Origin: Clostridiales bacterium
GTDB taxonomy: Bacteria; Bacillota; Clostridia; Oscillospirales; Oscillospiraceae
Assembly (NCBI GenBank): GCA_003525905.1
Contig: DQIA01000057.1
Coordinates: forward strand, 5,026-59,487
Direction: 5' to 3'
Length of the DNA: 54,462 nt
A model generated the notes under the pieces. It was given only the letters and a program-made list of their open reading frames with translations. It ran no database searches and was not told where the DNA came from. The position numbers were made by a program, and so were the translations under genes. Shown piece by piece: positions 31,797-40,971 of the stretch (its first letter is position 1; each line of letters begins with the position of its first letter).

Positions 31797-32137
31797 GATT
31801 TTCCTCCCTCCAATTTGTCTTTGAGTGCTTCATAGTAGAGGTTCGATGCCTCAAAGCGAAGCTCTTTCGGCTCTAACAGTTCTGAGCGCAGCCACGCCCA
31901 GAGAAATTGCTCGGCAGTCATGCCGTGGTAAGTGATAAAGCCCAGCGCCGCAAAGGGTGCGGCACCGAGAATACACATCCAACTGACGGTTTCCGTCCCG
32001 AAGTAGGGTTTCAGCAGAAAGTACAGCCCCACGGCGACGAGAATCGCCAAGACAGAAAAAACGAACTGCCGCATGGACAACCCGAAAAACATGGATTCCG
32101 TATAGTTGCGGATCTCCCGATTGATTTTTACTTCCAA
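31793..32137 (-). CDS. PrgI family conjugation membrane protein
   Basis: A 114-residue protein with two adjacent transmembrane helices (about 24-42 and 51-70) and the PrgI N-terminus (VKINREIRNYTESMFFGLSMRQ). PrgI proteins are VirB3-like channel components that accompany VirB4 in Gram-positive conjugation systems. It overlaps VirB4 by 4 nt and follows the VirB6-like gene by 13 bp. Confidence 0.88.
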   Translation of the reverse strand: MEVKINREIRNYTESMFFGLSMRQFVFSVLAILVAVGLYFLLKPYFGTETVSWMCILGAAPFAALGFITYHGMTAEQFLWAWLRSELLEPKELRFEASNLYYEALKDKLEGGKS

Positions 32138-32150
32138 ATTTCTTCCTCCT

Positions 32151-32987
32151 TTACAGTCCCATCATTTCTCTGACAACACGGTCGGCCATCTTGACAGCGC
32201 CGACGAGCACCAGCATATTAAAAACCAACTCGCCCACATACGACCACACCTGCGTTACTGCCGCAGCGTCGGGATCGACGACGGGCGGGCTGGATGCGAA
32301 TAGCGAGAAAATGATGCAGGCCAGAACGATGATCGCCCCCTCTAAACAAACGGCGGCATAACTTTTGATGAAGCTCTTGCCGATGTTCTGTGACGGCTCG
32401 CCTGCAAAGGCCGAGAGCGGGACCGGTGCAATGGCCGTGTAGAGATAGAGTTTGAAAAATCTGCCGTACACGGTCATGATCATGATAAACGACAAAACCG
32501 TGATAAACAGCCCGCCGATCAAGGTCACTGCCCACAATGGGATGCTTTCAAAAAAGCCGCAGTCCTCTACGGCGGTCACGATCTCGGCAGGCAGCACAGT
32601 TTCCTGCGCCACCCCAAAGCCTGCGGCGTTCATGATAGTAGAGATCAGCCCCTGCACGATGTTGAATAGGGCGATCATCAGCTCCAAGCCGTATGTGACG
32701 GCGGCCTTGGCAAGGGCGAAACGGATAAACACTTTGAGAGCGTGCTCCGGCCGTTTCAGTTCCGCAAAGCTGCCGCAGGTTTTCATCACGCCCACCACAA
32801 AGAACAAAACGAGCAGCGCAAGCCCGATGGCCTGCACCGCACCGTGGATGCCGACGATCACATTCCAGATCGTGCCGCCCTTGAACTGCTCCGGCGACTG
32901 CGTAATGAGCTGCCAGATCTCCGCCAGCTTTTCATTCCAAGTTTCCAGCGCATTCTCCAAATTCTGTACGATCCAGTTATCCGACAT
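32151..32987 (-). CDS. VirB6/TrbL-like conjugation membrane protein
   Basis: A 278-residue polytopic membrane protein with about six helices and the VirB6-like segment FFKLYLYTAIAPVPLSAFAG and SFIKSYAAVCLEGAIIVLACIIFSL. It should form part of the inner membrane channel. ATG 32987 has GGAGG 8 nt upstream; a GTG at 32996 is in frame but too close to it. It overlaps the methyltransferase gene by 11 bp, inside the conjugation operon. Confidence 0.85.
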   Translation of the reverse strand: MSDNWIVQNLENALETWNEKLAEIWQLITQSPEQFKGGTIWNVIVGIHGAVQAIGLALLVLFFVVGVMKTCGSFAELKRPEHALKVFIRFALAKAAVTYGLELMIALFNIVQGLISTIMNAAGFGVAQETVLPAEIVTAVEDCGFFESIPLWAVTLIGGLFITVLSFIMIMTVYGRFFKLYLYTAIAPVPLSAFAGEPSQNIGKSFIKSYAAVCLEGAIIVLACIIFSLFASSPPVVDPDAAAVTQVWSYVGELVFNMLVLVGAVKMADRVVREMMGL

Positions 32988-33543
32988 TCGGCTCACCTCC
33001 CGTCAGCGCAATATCGCAGGCGACCTCGTTGCCCCAAACATCCCAGCCGTCCGTTTTTTGACGGGCGAACAGCTCAATGCGGGGCAGATCACCCATCAGC
33101 TCGACAATGCGCCGCCTTGCTTCGTCCGGCTTTTTGCTGTGTTCCTCGATGTGGGAGAGGATGACTTGATGCACCCCGGCCGAGCGGCGTTTCGGGCGGC
33201 CTTTGGTGGCAAGCATACAGAACTCTGCATTGGCTCTCGTCCAGTGTCCCATGCCCCAAAACAGGCTGTCGGACTTGCGGTTCTGCTTGATCCATACGAA
33301 AGCCACCGTCTTATACGAAAAGCCCCATGCACGCATGACCGAAAAGCAGTCGTGCAGCAGTGGGATCGTTGTCCATAGAAACAATACGCAGTCATCAGCG
33401 GCAAGCGTGCCGACCGGCAGCGCCCGTATATCTTCCAGTTCCATTGTCGGGTAGTGGGATTCGGCGGAGCGCCCAAGCCCCTTTTTAGAATAGACTTTGT
33501 ACCGCCAAGGCGGGCCTGCGTAAATAATGCTGTATTTCTTCAC
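32977..33543 (-). CDS. MT-A70 family adenine methyltransferase with altered catalytic motif
   Basis: A 188-residue MT-A70-like protein: YSIIYAGPPWRYK at the N-terminus, ESHYPTMELEDI, VLFLWTTIPLLHD and the WTRANAEFCMLATKGRP segment. The family's catalytic DPPW reads GPPW here (Gly10; codon GGC where GAC would give Asp), so activity on N6-adenine may be lost or changed. GTG 33543 has AAAGGAGGA upstream. It sits inside the transfer operon between a small unknown protein and VirB6. It could protect the element from restriction if active. Confidence 0.85.
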   Translation of the reverse strand: MKKYSIIYAGPPWRYKVYSKKGLGRSAESHYPTMELEDIRALPVGTLAADDCVLFLWTTIPLLHDCFSVMRAWGFSYKTVAFVWIKQNRKSDSLFWGMGHWTRANAEFCMLATKGRPKRRSAGVHQVILSHIEEHSKKPDEARRRIVELMGDLPRIELFARQKTDGWDVWGNEVACDIALTGGEPNVG

Positions 33544-33605
33544 AGCTTCCTCCTTTCCGGCAAATAGGGGCAGGCCAAAGTGACCTGCCCCGTGCGCCGT
33601 ATCAT

Positions 33606-33821
33606 TTATCTGCTGTCCCGGTCGGGCGAGCTGCGGATCACGCCGTACACATCATCCACAAAGTAGCGCCCGGCAAAGGGATTGAATATGGCGTGGCACT
33701 TCACGCCGTTGTATTCGGCAAGGTAGTCGTTGTCCCCGATGCGTTTGAGGATCGTCGCCTCACCGAGCACATGGGTTTCTCCCTGTTTCAGAGAGTGGAT
33801 ATAGCACTCGCACTTTTCCAT
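33606..33821 (-). CDS. Conserved small protein of unknown function
   Basis: A 71-residue protein (MEKCECYIHSLKQGETHVLG, then a core of DNDYLAEYNGVKCHAIFNPF and VDDVYGVIR). No family is recognised with certainty. No membrane segment is seen; the compact beta-rich pattern suggests a small globular domain. ATG 33821 has GGAGG 8 nt upstream. It lies in the transfer operon between the Maff2 protein and the MT-A70 gene, where Tn1549-like elements often have a gene of this size. Confidence 0.7.
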   Translation of the reverse strand: MEKCECYIHSLKQGETHVLGEATILKRIGDNDYLAEYNGVKCHAIFNPFAGRYFVDDVYGVIRSSPDRDSR

Positions 33822-33834
33822 CTGCGGCCTCCTT

Positions 33835-34179
33835 TCAGCCCGTGATCAGGTTCAGGATCTCTTTGGCAAAGGTGATGACGATGCCGCCCGCAAGGGTGAG
33901 AAAGCCGTTGCTGCGCTGGCTGGGATCGTGGGACTGGAACGAAAGTCCCACCTGCACGATACCCCAGCCGAGCAGGATCAGTCCGACCGCACGGATCAGG
34001 CCGAAAATGAAATCGCTCAGGTTGTTCACGACGGCAATCGGGTCATTGGCGGCAAAGGCCGTGACGGAGCAGCCGAGCACAAGGGCAACCGACAGCACAG
34101 CGACGCAGTAGAAGCGAAAGCCCTTTCTGACCTTGCCGGGCATGGGCAGCTTGTTTGCAGTCTTTTGGGTGTTCTTCAT
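33835..34179 (-). CDS. Maff2 family membrane protein (VirB2-like)
   Basis: A 114-residue protein with a signal-like helix (about 24-43) and two further hydrophobic segments, matching the Maff2 family found in Tn1549-like transfer modules. Its size and topology resemble VirB2/TrbC pilin-like subunits, so it may form a transfer channel or surface structure; that role is by analogy. ATG 34179 has GGAGG 8 nt upstream. It follows VirD4 by 23 bp. Confidence 0.82.
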   Translation of the reverse strand: MKNTQKTANKLPMPGKVRKGFRFYCVAVLSVALVLGCSVTAFAANDPIAVVNNLSDFIFGLIRAVGLILLGWGIVQVGLSFQSHDPSQRSNGFLTLAGGIVITFAKEILNLITG

Positions 34180-34202
34180 GGGTTTATCCTCCTTGAATTG
34201 AA

Positions 34203-35984
34203 TTAAAAAAGAGCTTCTATATCCTCGTCGGAAAGAAGCTCATAATCGGGTATGGGTTCATTGGGTGCGGGTACGGTTTCGGCGGCAGCGCCTGCAAATG
34301 AGAGCGTCGCAATGGCATTTTCCGTCCCGCCGTGTTCATAAGGTGCTGCGCCGCCGTCCTCGGTCAGTGCAATGTTCGGGTGTTTCAGAATGTCGTATTT
34401 CTCGTCCATCACTGGACGCTCACCACGGATAAACAAAAGGGCGTAACGGTTGTCCAGCATACGCACTTCGTCCGGCGTCAGAAGCTCTCTGCCGCTGATC
34501 TGATAGTTCGTGCTGTAATTGCCGTTTCGCCCGGATGATTTGCCGTAGGTGTTGGTGTCGATGGTGGATTTGCCGAGGTAGGATTCCGAGATCAGCTTGT
34601 GGGTCGATGTTTCGTTGCCGCCGAGATAAAGGAACTCGTCGCAGTTGCCGAGGATCGACTCCCATTCCTTTTCAAACAGCGCTTTGAGCGCCGCCACATT
34701 TTGCAGAATGATGGACACATACACATTGCGGGAGCGCATGACCGCAAGGATCTTGGAGAAATCCTCCGGCAGGCTGACATTGCTGAACTCGTCCATTAGG
34801 AAGTGAACGGGAACGGGCAGACTGCCGCCGTATTTGTGGTCGGCCAGATAGAATAGCTGCTGAAAAAGCTGCGTGTACAAAATGCTGACCAAAAAGTTAA
34901 AGCTGGTATCATTGTCGGGGATCAGGGCAAAGAGCGCCACTTTCTTTTCGCCGAGGGACGGCAGATCCAGCTCATCCGTAGCGGTCAGCGCCGCCAACGA
35001 GGACAGATTGAATTTCTCTAACCTTGCCGCCAAAGTGATCTGAATGGATTTCAGTGTTTTGGCGCTGCCGGAGTGGTAGTCCTTGTAATACTTCACGGCA
35101 ATATGGTCGGGCTCCCGCATTTCCAGCCGTTCAAACAGCTCGTCCAGCGGCGAGGTGTATTCGTCGCAGTCCTCCCGCACATCCGCCGCACGCAACATTT
35201 CCATGACCATTGGAAAGTTCTGCTCGTCGGGTGGCGCTTCGTATTTCAGATAGAAGATCAGCGCCAGCAGGAGCATAGACGCGGCGGTGTCCCAAAAGGG
35301 ATCGTTGGACTGGCTGCCTTTCGGCGTGGTGCTTTTGAACAGATTGGTCACAAGCCGCTGCACATCGTTGTCGTCCCGCAGGTAAACAAACGGGTTGTAG
35401 CAGTGGCTTTTCTCCATGTTTAGAAGATCCAGCACCCGCACCTCATAGCCCTTTAGCCGCAGCAGATGCCCCGTGCTGCGCAGCAGCTCGCCCTTCGGGT
35501 CCAGCACGGTAAAGCTCGTGTTGGCTTGACACAAATTCGGTTTGGCGTAAAACCTCGTTTTGCCTGCGCCGCTGCCGCCGACAACGACCGTGTTGAGGTT
35601 GCGGCGGTGTTTTCGTCCGTCCAGACCCATACGGACATTCTGCGTGAAGATCTTGTTGTCCTCTGGTGCGGCTGCCCGGTATTTTCGGTTGACGGTTCGG
35701 GCAGAGCCCCACTTGGCCGAACCGTGTTCCTCGCCCCGACGGTAATTGCGGCGGGAAGATAGAATCACACCCACCGTAAGCCCGTAGGCACAGAGCAAAA
35801 CAATGACAGTTTTCAGGCTGTCCCCGCAAAGCTCGATATGAAACGGGTCGTTCATTACCGCAGGAAACCGGGCGACAATCTCCGGCAGACCGCCGTGGGC
35901 GGCGGGGGCGATCAGCAGCCCCAGCCACACCACGGGGAGAATACCGAACAGGCAGAGGATAAGAGGGTTATTCTCTTTCTTCAT
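34203..35984 (-). CDS. VirD4/TraG-type coupling protein
   Basis: A 593-residue ATPase that brings the relaxase-DNA complex to the channel. Two transmembrane helices (about 9-27 and 58-76) are followed by Walker A GGSGAGKT at 136-143, TVLDPKGELLRSTG, and Walker B around HFLMDEFSNV. The TraG-type GRELLTPDEVRMLDN motif is near the C-terminus. Length is typical. It overlaps the small gene before it by 17 bp. Confidence 0.93.
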   Translation of the reverse strand: MKKENNPLILCLFGILPVVWLGLLIAPAAHGGLPEIVARFPAVMNDPFHIELCGDSLKTVIVLLCAYGLTVGVILSSRRNYRRGEEHGSAKWGSARTVNRKYRAAAPEDNKIFTQNVRMGLDGRKHRRNLNTVVVGGSGAGKTRFYAKPNLCQANTSFTVLDPKGELLRSTGHLLRLKGYEVRVLDLLNMEKSHCYNPFVYLRDDNDVQRLVTNLFKSTTPKGSQSNDPFWDTAASMLLLALIFYLKYEAPPDEQNFPMVMEMLRAADVREDCDEYTSPLDELFERLEMREPDHIAVKYYKDYHSGSAKTLKSIQITLAARLEKFNLSSLAALTATDELDLPSLGEKKVALFALIPDNDTSFNFLVSILYTQLFQQLFYLADHKYGGSLPVPVHFLMDEFSNVSLPEDFSKILAVMRSRNVYVSIILQNVAALKALFEKEWESILGNCDEFLYLGGNETSTHKLISESYLGKSTIDTNTYGKSSGRNGNYSTNYQISGRELLTPDEVRMLDNRYALLFIRGERPVMDEKYDILKHPNIALTEDGGAAPYEHGGTENAIATLSFAGAAAETVPAPNEPIPDYELLSDEDIEALF

Positions 35985-36180
35985 CGCTTCGGCACCTTAC
36001 CTTCTTTGCGGGGGCATCGATCACCTTCAAAAGAACCTCGTCAACAATGTCGGTGGGGCGTTCTTCCTCCAGCAGATCGTTCCGCATCTCATTGAGGGCA
36101 TTGACCACAACGCCGTGCTCATAGCGGTCAAGGTCAATACCCGTTTTTCCTGTTTTCCCATCATTATCGCTCCTGTTCAC
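35968..36180 (-). CDS. Small conserved protein of unknown function
   Basis: A 70-residue soluble protein; the core is GIDLDRYEHGVVVNALNEMR and DIVDEVLLKVID. No family is recognised with confidence. The frame opens with GTG 36180, which lacks a good ribosome site, so an internal start (for example Met32) or coupling to the preceding gene is possible. It overlaps the ArdC/LtrC-like gene by 17 bp and VirD4 by 17 bp, which supports its being a real, translationally coupled gene of the transfer operon. Confidence 0.65.
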   Translation of the reverse strand: MNRSDNDGKTGKTGIDLDRYEHGVVVNALNEMRNDLLEEERPTDIVDEVLLKVIDAPAKKVRCRSDEERE

Positions 36181-37051
36181 TCTGGCGGGGCGCTTTGCTT
36201 TGTTCCAGCGACCGCATCATCCTTGAGGAAATGTCATAGGCGGTGTCCCGGATGTCGGTCAGTTCAGTGCGGATCGTCTGCGGGTCATCGGTACGCAGGA
36301 AGTCGGCAGGCGCTTCAAAGGCATAGCCGGTCACATCTACGCCGAACTCTTTACCGAGGATATAGGAAACGCACTGCGCCTTGAACCCGGCATTTTCCTC
36401 GGTGTATTCCTCGCCGGTCCGGGCAAGCTCCGCCTGCGCCAGTGCTTTGGACAGACCGCAGAACAGATCGTTTGCCGACAGCCCACGGCGGACAAAAACG
36501 GCGTTCTGCTCACGGTCATACACGGCATCCATGCCGTTCGGCAGCTCGTCCACAGACTGCACCGGCGCAGGGCGCTTGTAGATCAGAGCATTCAGCAGCG
36601 CCCGTGCGTCATGAGAAACCGCCTGCGGTGCTCTCGTTCGGGCGGTAGTCTGTGAAATGTCATAGACCCGCTTGATGTTGTAGGACACGCCGATGCTGCC
36701 ATCATCACGGGTGTATTCGCCGTTGGACTCGACGATCTTGATGGGACGGCTAAACTCCTGCCGCTTGATATACACGCCCTGATCCCGCCAGAAGTCTTTA
36801 TCGCCCAGTCTGCGGGCATCCGGCTTCGTGGCAAGGATCAGCAGGGCGTTGGTGGCAGAGTAGTTGCGGAAAGCCGCCTGCACATCCAGATAGTCACGGA
36901 ACTTGCCGCCGTCTGCACAAACCGCCTCGGCGGTGGCATCGGCAAGAGCGTAAACCTCGTCACGCTCCGCCTTTTTCTTTGCCGCCCACGCCTCCTTGTC
37001 AAATTCGTCGGTCTGCGGGGCAGATTCAAAAATATCGTCAAAATTGCTCAT
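36164..37051 (-). CDS. ArdC/LtrC-like single-strand DNA associated protein
   Basis: A 295-residue protein with the ArdC-type N-terminal domain (YLDVQAAFRNYSATNALLILATKPDARRLGDKDFWRDQG), followed by the LtrC-like segment (ALIYKRPAPVQSVDELPNGMDAVYDREQN). ArdC proteins bind single-stranded DNA and protect incoming plasmid DNA from restriction; LtrC is a common Tn1549-type gene of unclear role. A full metallopeptidase HExxH motif is not seen. It lies 3 bp after the PcfB gene. Confidence 0.78.
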   Translation of the reverse strand: MSNFDDIFESAPQTDEFDKEAWAAKKKAERDEVYALADATAEAVCADGGKFRDYLDVQAAFRNYSATNALLILATKPDARRLGDKDFWRDQGVYIKRQEFSRPIKIVESNGEYTRDDGSIGVSYNIKRVYDISQTTARTRAPQAVSHDARALLNALIYKRPAPVQSVDELPNGMDAVYDREQNAVFVRRGLSANDLFCGLSKALAQAELARTGEEYTEENAGFKAQCVSYILGKEFGVDVTGYAFEAPADFLRTDDPQTIRTELTDIRDTAYDISSRMMRSLEQSKAPRQSEQER

Positions 37052-37054
37052 CGG

Positions 37055-37858
37055 TTATCGCTCCTTTGCTTTCTTCGGTTTCTTTCGGGAAGGCTGCTTG
37101 TGGGTGGTGGTCTGCTGCTTTTTCGGTTCTTTTGCCGGGGTGGGTTCGGAAATGCCCGGCTCTGCCGCCTCTTTCTGCCTGCTCTCCCGGATTTCCCGTA
37201 ATTCCTCACGGACAGAGGGGCGTTCTTCGGGAGATTTAGCAGTACCCTCGGCGGTTCTGCTTTGCTTCTCGGAGGTAGGCGCGGACGGACGGGATTTCTC
37301 CGTCTTTGCCGCCGCAGGGTTTGGGGATGCGTGTTCCTCCTTTTGAATGGGTGCGCCCAGCAGGTCATCCAGCAGGCGGTCATCCGCCGCCTTGTCGGGC
37401 TTCTCCTGCTCAGGGGCAGACGAGGCGGTTTTGTCCGCCTTGGACTGTTCAATGTCCCGCTTGATGGAAACGGTATCGACCGTCGCCAGCTTGAACCGCT
37501 CTACGATGCGGTTGATCTTGGACGCATCCTCGGCACGCACCATAATGTCTACCATACCGTCAGCAGAGCGCTCTTTGCCCCGCAGGGCACAGTAGACAAC
37601 GCCGTACCGCTTGGCCTCGGTCGCAAACTGCTTCAGATGCTCTTCGCTGACGGTGAACACTTTCAGCTCCTTGCCGCTTTTGAGCATGGCAGAGAGCCGC
37701 TGGTGGCCTTTGGTTTTGTTCTTATCTCGGTTTTTCCAGACAGCGTAGAGCATGGCGGCGATATTCTTTGCCGCCGAGCCGGTCAGCTTCAAGGCAACTT
37801 CCGTACCCTCCAAGCTGATCCGCACGACTTGCTCCGCTGCGTCACCGGAATTGTACAT
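37055..37858 (-). CDS. PcfB family relaxosome protein (DUF3801)
   Basis: A 267-residue protein. The N-terminal 135 residues are the PcfB domain (GDAAEQVVRISLEGTEVALKLTGSAAKNIAAML, LKVFTVSEEHLKQFATEAKRYGVVY). The rest is a hydrophilic, Lys/Glu/Pro-rich tail, probably disordered. In pCF10, PcfB helps link the relaxosome to the coupling protein. ATG 37858 has GGAG 9 nt upstream. It overlaps the relaxase gene by 17 bp. Confidence 0.87.
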   Translation of the reverse strand: MYNSGDAAEQVVRISLEGTEVALKLTGSAAKNIAAMLYAVWKNRDKNKTKGHQRLSAMLKSGKELKVFTVSEEHLKQFATEAKRYGVVYCALRGKERSADGMVDIMVRAEDASKINRIVERFKLATVDTVSIKRDIEQSKADKTASSAPEQEKPDKAADDRLLDDLLGAPIQKEEHASPNPAAAKTEKSRPSAPTSEKQSRTAEGTAKSPEERPSVREELREIRESRQKEAAEPGISEPTPAKEPKKQQTTTHKQPSRKKPKKAKER

Positions 37859-39263
37859 GGTCGGTTTTCTCCTTTCTTTCGGGTTGCTCGTCCTCACGGA
37901 CGGCTTTGATTTTCTCTTGGATTACGCCGGAACGCTCAGCAATGCTGTTACATAGAACCACCTCCTTCCGCAGTGCGGCAAGTTCTTTGGAAAGTGCGGT
38001 GATCTGCGCTTTGACCTCCGCCGTCTTTTCAGGGTCAGACTTCACCGCTGCCGTCCGCTGTGCTTTATAAAGCTGTTTGCGCTTCTCGGTCAGAGCGGTG
38101 ATTTTTTCGCTTACCTTATCCCGGTAGCAAAAAAGCTGCTCGGCGGTATCGATCCGATGTCCTATAAGCAGCCTTGTTTCGGCGGTGATGGCGTCCAGCT
38201 TCAACAGATCCTCCCGCAAGAGAAAGTGCTGCCGTTTTCTGCTTTGCTGCGGGCGGTTCTTCGGGAAGATGCCCAGCAGATAGCAGTAGTGAACATACAG
38301 CGCCCGAAAGCCGGTCAGTTTTCGGGCGGCTTTCAGATTGCCGATCAGTCTGACCCGCAGGATCTCCGGCTTTTGTTCGGGCTTTTTCCGTTCGGGGCGG
38401 CTCTGGGATAAAATGCGTCTGCGGATGCTGTCCAGTGAGTAGTCCTCACCGAAATTACGCATCAGGCGCACAAACCGCTCCTTGCCCGGCGGCCTGACCG
38501 AAATATCTTTGCCGACCTTCACCGCATAGCCCTTTTTCCGCAAAGCGTCAAAAAACTGCCGCTCGGTCATGGCTTGCCGTATCGCCTCGTCAATGTCTGC
38601 ACGGATCAGCCCACGCCAAGTGGGACGCTGTTCCTGCTCGGCACGCCATTCGCCGTATTGCTTGCCTTGACCTTGCTGTGGATGCTCGATCACCGACAGT
38701 CCGTATTCCCGGCAAAGCTCATCGGAAACCGTCTGCATTTCGTGATAGTCCTTTCGGGTACGGTGGTATTTGATGCCGTCCGCAAAGGATACGGTGTTGA
38801 CGACAAAGTGATTGTGCAGATGATTTTCTTTGTCAAGGTGGGTGGCGACGATCACCTGATAGCGGTCGCCCCATAGCCGGGTCGCCAGCTTTACGCCGAT
38901 CTCATGCGCCAGTTCGGGCGTGGCCTCGCCGGGGGCAAAGGACTGATAGCCGTGGTAGGCCACCGTGCCGTCCTCCTTGCCGAACCGCTTTTTCACGGCA
39001 AGCATTTCGTCACGGGCGGTGGCAGGAGAGCAGTTGATACCCGACGCAAAACGATGAACCACTGCGCAGTCCTCGTTATCCGCTTTCTGCGTTTTTCGGG
39101 AATTGACCGCATAGCGGATAACATCGGAAAGCTCCTGTCCGTCCTGTTCGGCCATATCTTTATCGGTAAAAAATTTCGGGTTCGTCGTTTTATCTGGATT
39201 TTCTACATATACAACCACCTTGCCGAGCCAGCCTTTCACACGCCAGATTGATGTCGTCGCCAT
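37842..39263 (-). CDS. Relaxase (MOBP-type mobilization nuclease)
   Basis: A 473-residue relaxase of the pfam03432 type. The metal-binding histidine triad is visible in THLDKENHLHNHFVVNTV at about residue 145-160, after HGYQSFAPGEATPELAHEIG. The C-terminal 200 residues are helical and charged. It should nick oriT and pilot the single strand into the recipient. Its start overlaps the MobC stop by 1 nt. No unambiguous oriT was found; candidate non-coding regions are 42850-43250 and 53560-53880. Confidence 0.92.
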   Translation of the reverse strand: MATTSIWRVKGWLGKVVVYVENPDKTTNPKFFTDKDMAEQDGQELSDVIRYAVNSRKTQKADNEDCAVVHRFASGINCSPATARDEMLAVKKRFGKEDGTVAYHGYQSFAPGEATPELAHEIGVKLATRLWGDRYQVIVATHLDKENHLHNHFVVNTVSFADGIKYHRTRKDYHEMQTVSDELCREYGLSVIEHPQQGQGKQYGEWRAEQEQRPTWRGLIRADIDEAIRQAMTERQFFDALRKKGYAVKVGKDISVRPPGKERFVRLMRNFGEDYSLDSIRRRILSQSRPERKKPEQKPEILRVRLIGNLKAARKLTGFRALYVHYCYLLGIFPKNRPQQSRKRQHFLLREDLLKLDAITAETRLLIGHRIDTAEQLFCYRDKVSEKITALTEKRKQLYKAQRTAAVKSDPEKTAEVKAQITALSKELAALRKEVVLCNSIAERSGVIQEKIKAVREDEQPERKEKTDHVQFR

Positions 39264-39592
39264 TACTTCATAGGGCGGGGCAAAATGGCCGCCTCGGTGA
39301 TTTTCTTGATAGCCATATCAATCTTGCGGCAGGCCTCGTCGTACCTCTGCACATCAAGAACATTCAGGGTGTGCGCTTTGACGGCAATCTGATTGAGGTT
39401 GTTGCCGATCCCATGCAGTTCCCGCATCATGGCGTAATAGTCGGGCGGCGGTGCGTCCTGCGGTTCAAGGCCGTTTACCAAGTGCCGGAGATACGCTTCA
39501 CGGGAAAGTCCGCTTTTCTTGACCTTCTTCTGAAACGCCTCAGCTTCCTTTTTATCCAGCCAGAATTGAATGTGAACATTGCGTTTTCTCAT
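39263..39592 (-). CDS. mobC: MobC family relaxosome accessory protein
   Basis: A 109-residue protein: N-terminal ribbon-helix-helix-like part (RNVHIQFWLDKKEAEAFQKKVKKSGLSREAYLRHLV) and the MobC signature (LHGIGNNLNQIAVKAHTL). It binds oriT and assists the relaxase. It overlaps the methyltransferase gene by 4 nt and the relaxase by 1 nt. Confidence 0.9.
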   Translation of the reverse strand: MRKRNVHIQFWLDKKEAEAFQKKVKKSGLSREAYLRHLVNGLEPQDAPPPDYYAMMRELHGIGNNLNQIAVKAHTLNVLDVQRYDEACRKIDMAIKKITEAAILPRPMK

Positions 39593-40971
39593 AGGCTCTC
39601 CTTATCTAATTCGTTTTGTATTTCGGCGATCCGCTTGCCGACCGCATACACGACGGGGATCGTCACGCCGTTGCCAGCCTGCTTGTAAAGCTGGGCATCG
39701 GAATTGACGGCGGCGGCCCGGTCAAACATATCGTCCGAAAATCCTTGCAGCCGCCAGCACTCACGGGGCGTCAGCTTGCGGATGCGCCCGCAGCCGAGCG
39801 GAAGTGCGGAGCCGTTTTCAGGTTTGCTCTGATTTGCCTCTTTTGCTCGCTTGACGGGCAGAGCAAACTCGCAGGAATCGCAGGCGCAGAGATAAACGCC
39901 GTGCTTGTCCTGCGTATTCAGGCAGAAAGCCGGTTCGCCGCACGCCTTGAAGCGCCGTCCGTTTTGCCGCTTGTTTTCCCGGTCAGGGGTGAGGACGGCA
40001 CGGCAGCCATAAAAAATGCCGGAGCTTTCGCCCCGGTTGCTGACCCCGATCTTGTCATAGCCTGCGATCAGGCATTTGGTGTGATCCTGCTCCAAAATTT
40101 TCGGATCGCCACGCTTTAGCTGAATGAGTGCCGTTTCTTCGGTGCGGTCCGGGCACTCGCCGCTCATGCAGAGAACGCCGCTTTTGTCGCCGCTGTGATT
40201 GGTAATGCCGCTGTCATACCTTGCTTTGATGCAGCGGGCGTGCTCGGTCAGCCTCGGTTCGCCTTTGCACAGGTCGATGAAGTACATCCCCGTGCGTCCG
40301 GCAAAGCCGCCGCCCTCGCTCATCAGCGTACAGCTCACGCCCGCAGGATCATAGACCCGCTTACCCTGCGTGCCGCCGATCAGTTGTATAAGAGCCTTGC
40401 CGTCGCCTGCGGTGACAGGAAATATTTTTCGTCCACCCTCGGCTCTAAAATGTCGATAAGCGACAAGGTAGATGCGTTCCCGGTTTTGCGGAACGCCGTG
40501 GAAGCGTGAATTAAGCAGTCCGTATTCGATATGATAGCCGATTTCGGCCAACGAATGGAGAACGGTCGCAAAGTCCCATCCTCGATTAACGGAGAGCAAA
40601 TTTTTAACATTTTCAAGGACAAGCCATTCGGGTCGATCCTCGGCAGGCGTGCCTTTGAGGAGTCTAACGATTTCAAAAAAGAGAGAGCTTCGCTTGCCTG
40701 CAAGCCCTCGCTGCCGGCCAGATACAGAAATGTCCTGACACGGGAATCCGCCTGCCCAGAGGTTGACTCTCGGCAGGTTGGCGGGCTCGGTTTTGGTGAT
40801 GTCCTCGCCATACCATTCATCCTCCTTTACATCGTGGATCGCGCGGTAGCTGCGGTCTGCGAATTTGTCGATCTCGCAGTGGCCTTTGCAGACCATACCG
40901 CAAAGCTCAAAGCCCTTGCGGAAACCGCCGACACCGCTGAAAAAGTCCAAAAAGGTCATGGGTTCGTTCAC
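39589..40971 (-). CDS. dcm: C5-cytosine DNA methyltransferase
   Basis: A 460-residue methyltransferase with all key motifs: I (FLDFFSGVGGFRKGFE), IV with catalytic Cys (GGFPCQDIS), VI (LENVKNL), VIII (QNRERIYLVAY) and X (QAGNGVTIPV). The variable region between VIII and IX is long (target recognition). GTG 40971 has GGAGG 9 nt upstream and precedes motif I. The frame stays open to an ATG at 41148 that overlaps the DUF3846 stop; this longer form, with 59 extra unrelated-looking residues, cannot be excluded. No restriction partner is present, so protection of the element is the likely role. Confidence 0.9.
   Translation of the reverse strand: MNEPMTFLDFFSGVGGFRKGFELCGMVCKGHCEIDKFADRSYRAIHDVKEDEWYGEDITKTEPANLPRVNLWAGGFPCQDISVSGRQRGLAGKRSSLFFEIVRLLKGTPAEDRPEWLVLENVKNLLSVNRGWDFATVLHSLAEIGYHIEYGLLNSRFHGVPQNRERIYLVAYRHFRAEGGRKIFPVTAGDGKALIQLIGGTQGKRVYDPAGVSCTLMSEGGGFAGRTGMYFIDLCKGEPRLTEHARCIKARYDSGITNHSGDKSGVLCMSGECPDRTEETALIQLKRGDPKILEQDHTKCLIAGYDKIGVSNRGESSGIFYGCRAVLTPDRENKRQNGRRFKACGEPAFCLNTQDKHGVYLCACDSCEFALPVKRAKEANQSKPENGSALPLGCGRIRKLTPRECWRLQGFSDDMFDRAAAVNSDAQLYKQAGNGVTIPVVYAVGKRIAEIQNELDKESL

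Noticed and set aside
30180..31835. Long plus-strand frame opposite VirB4
   Set aside because: Antisense to a gene with intact Walker motifs; no ribosome site.
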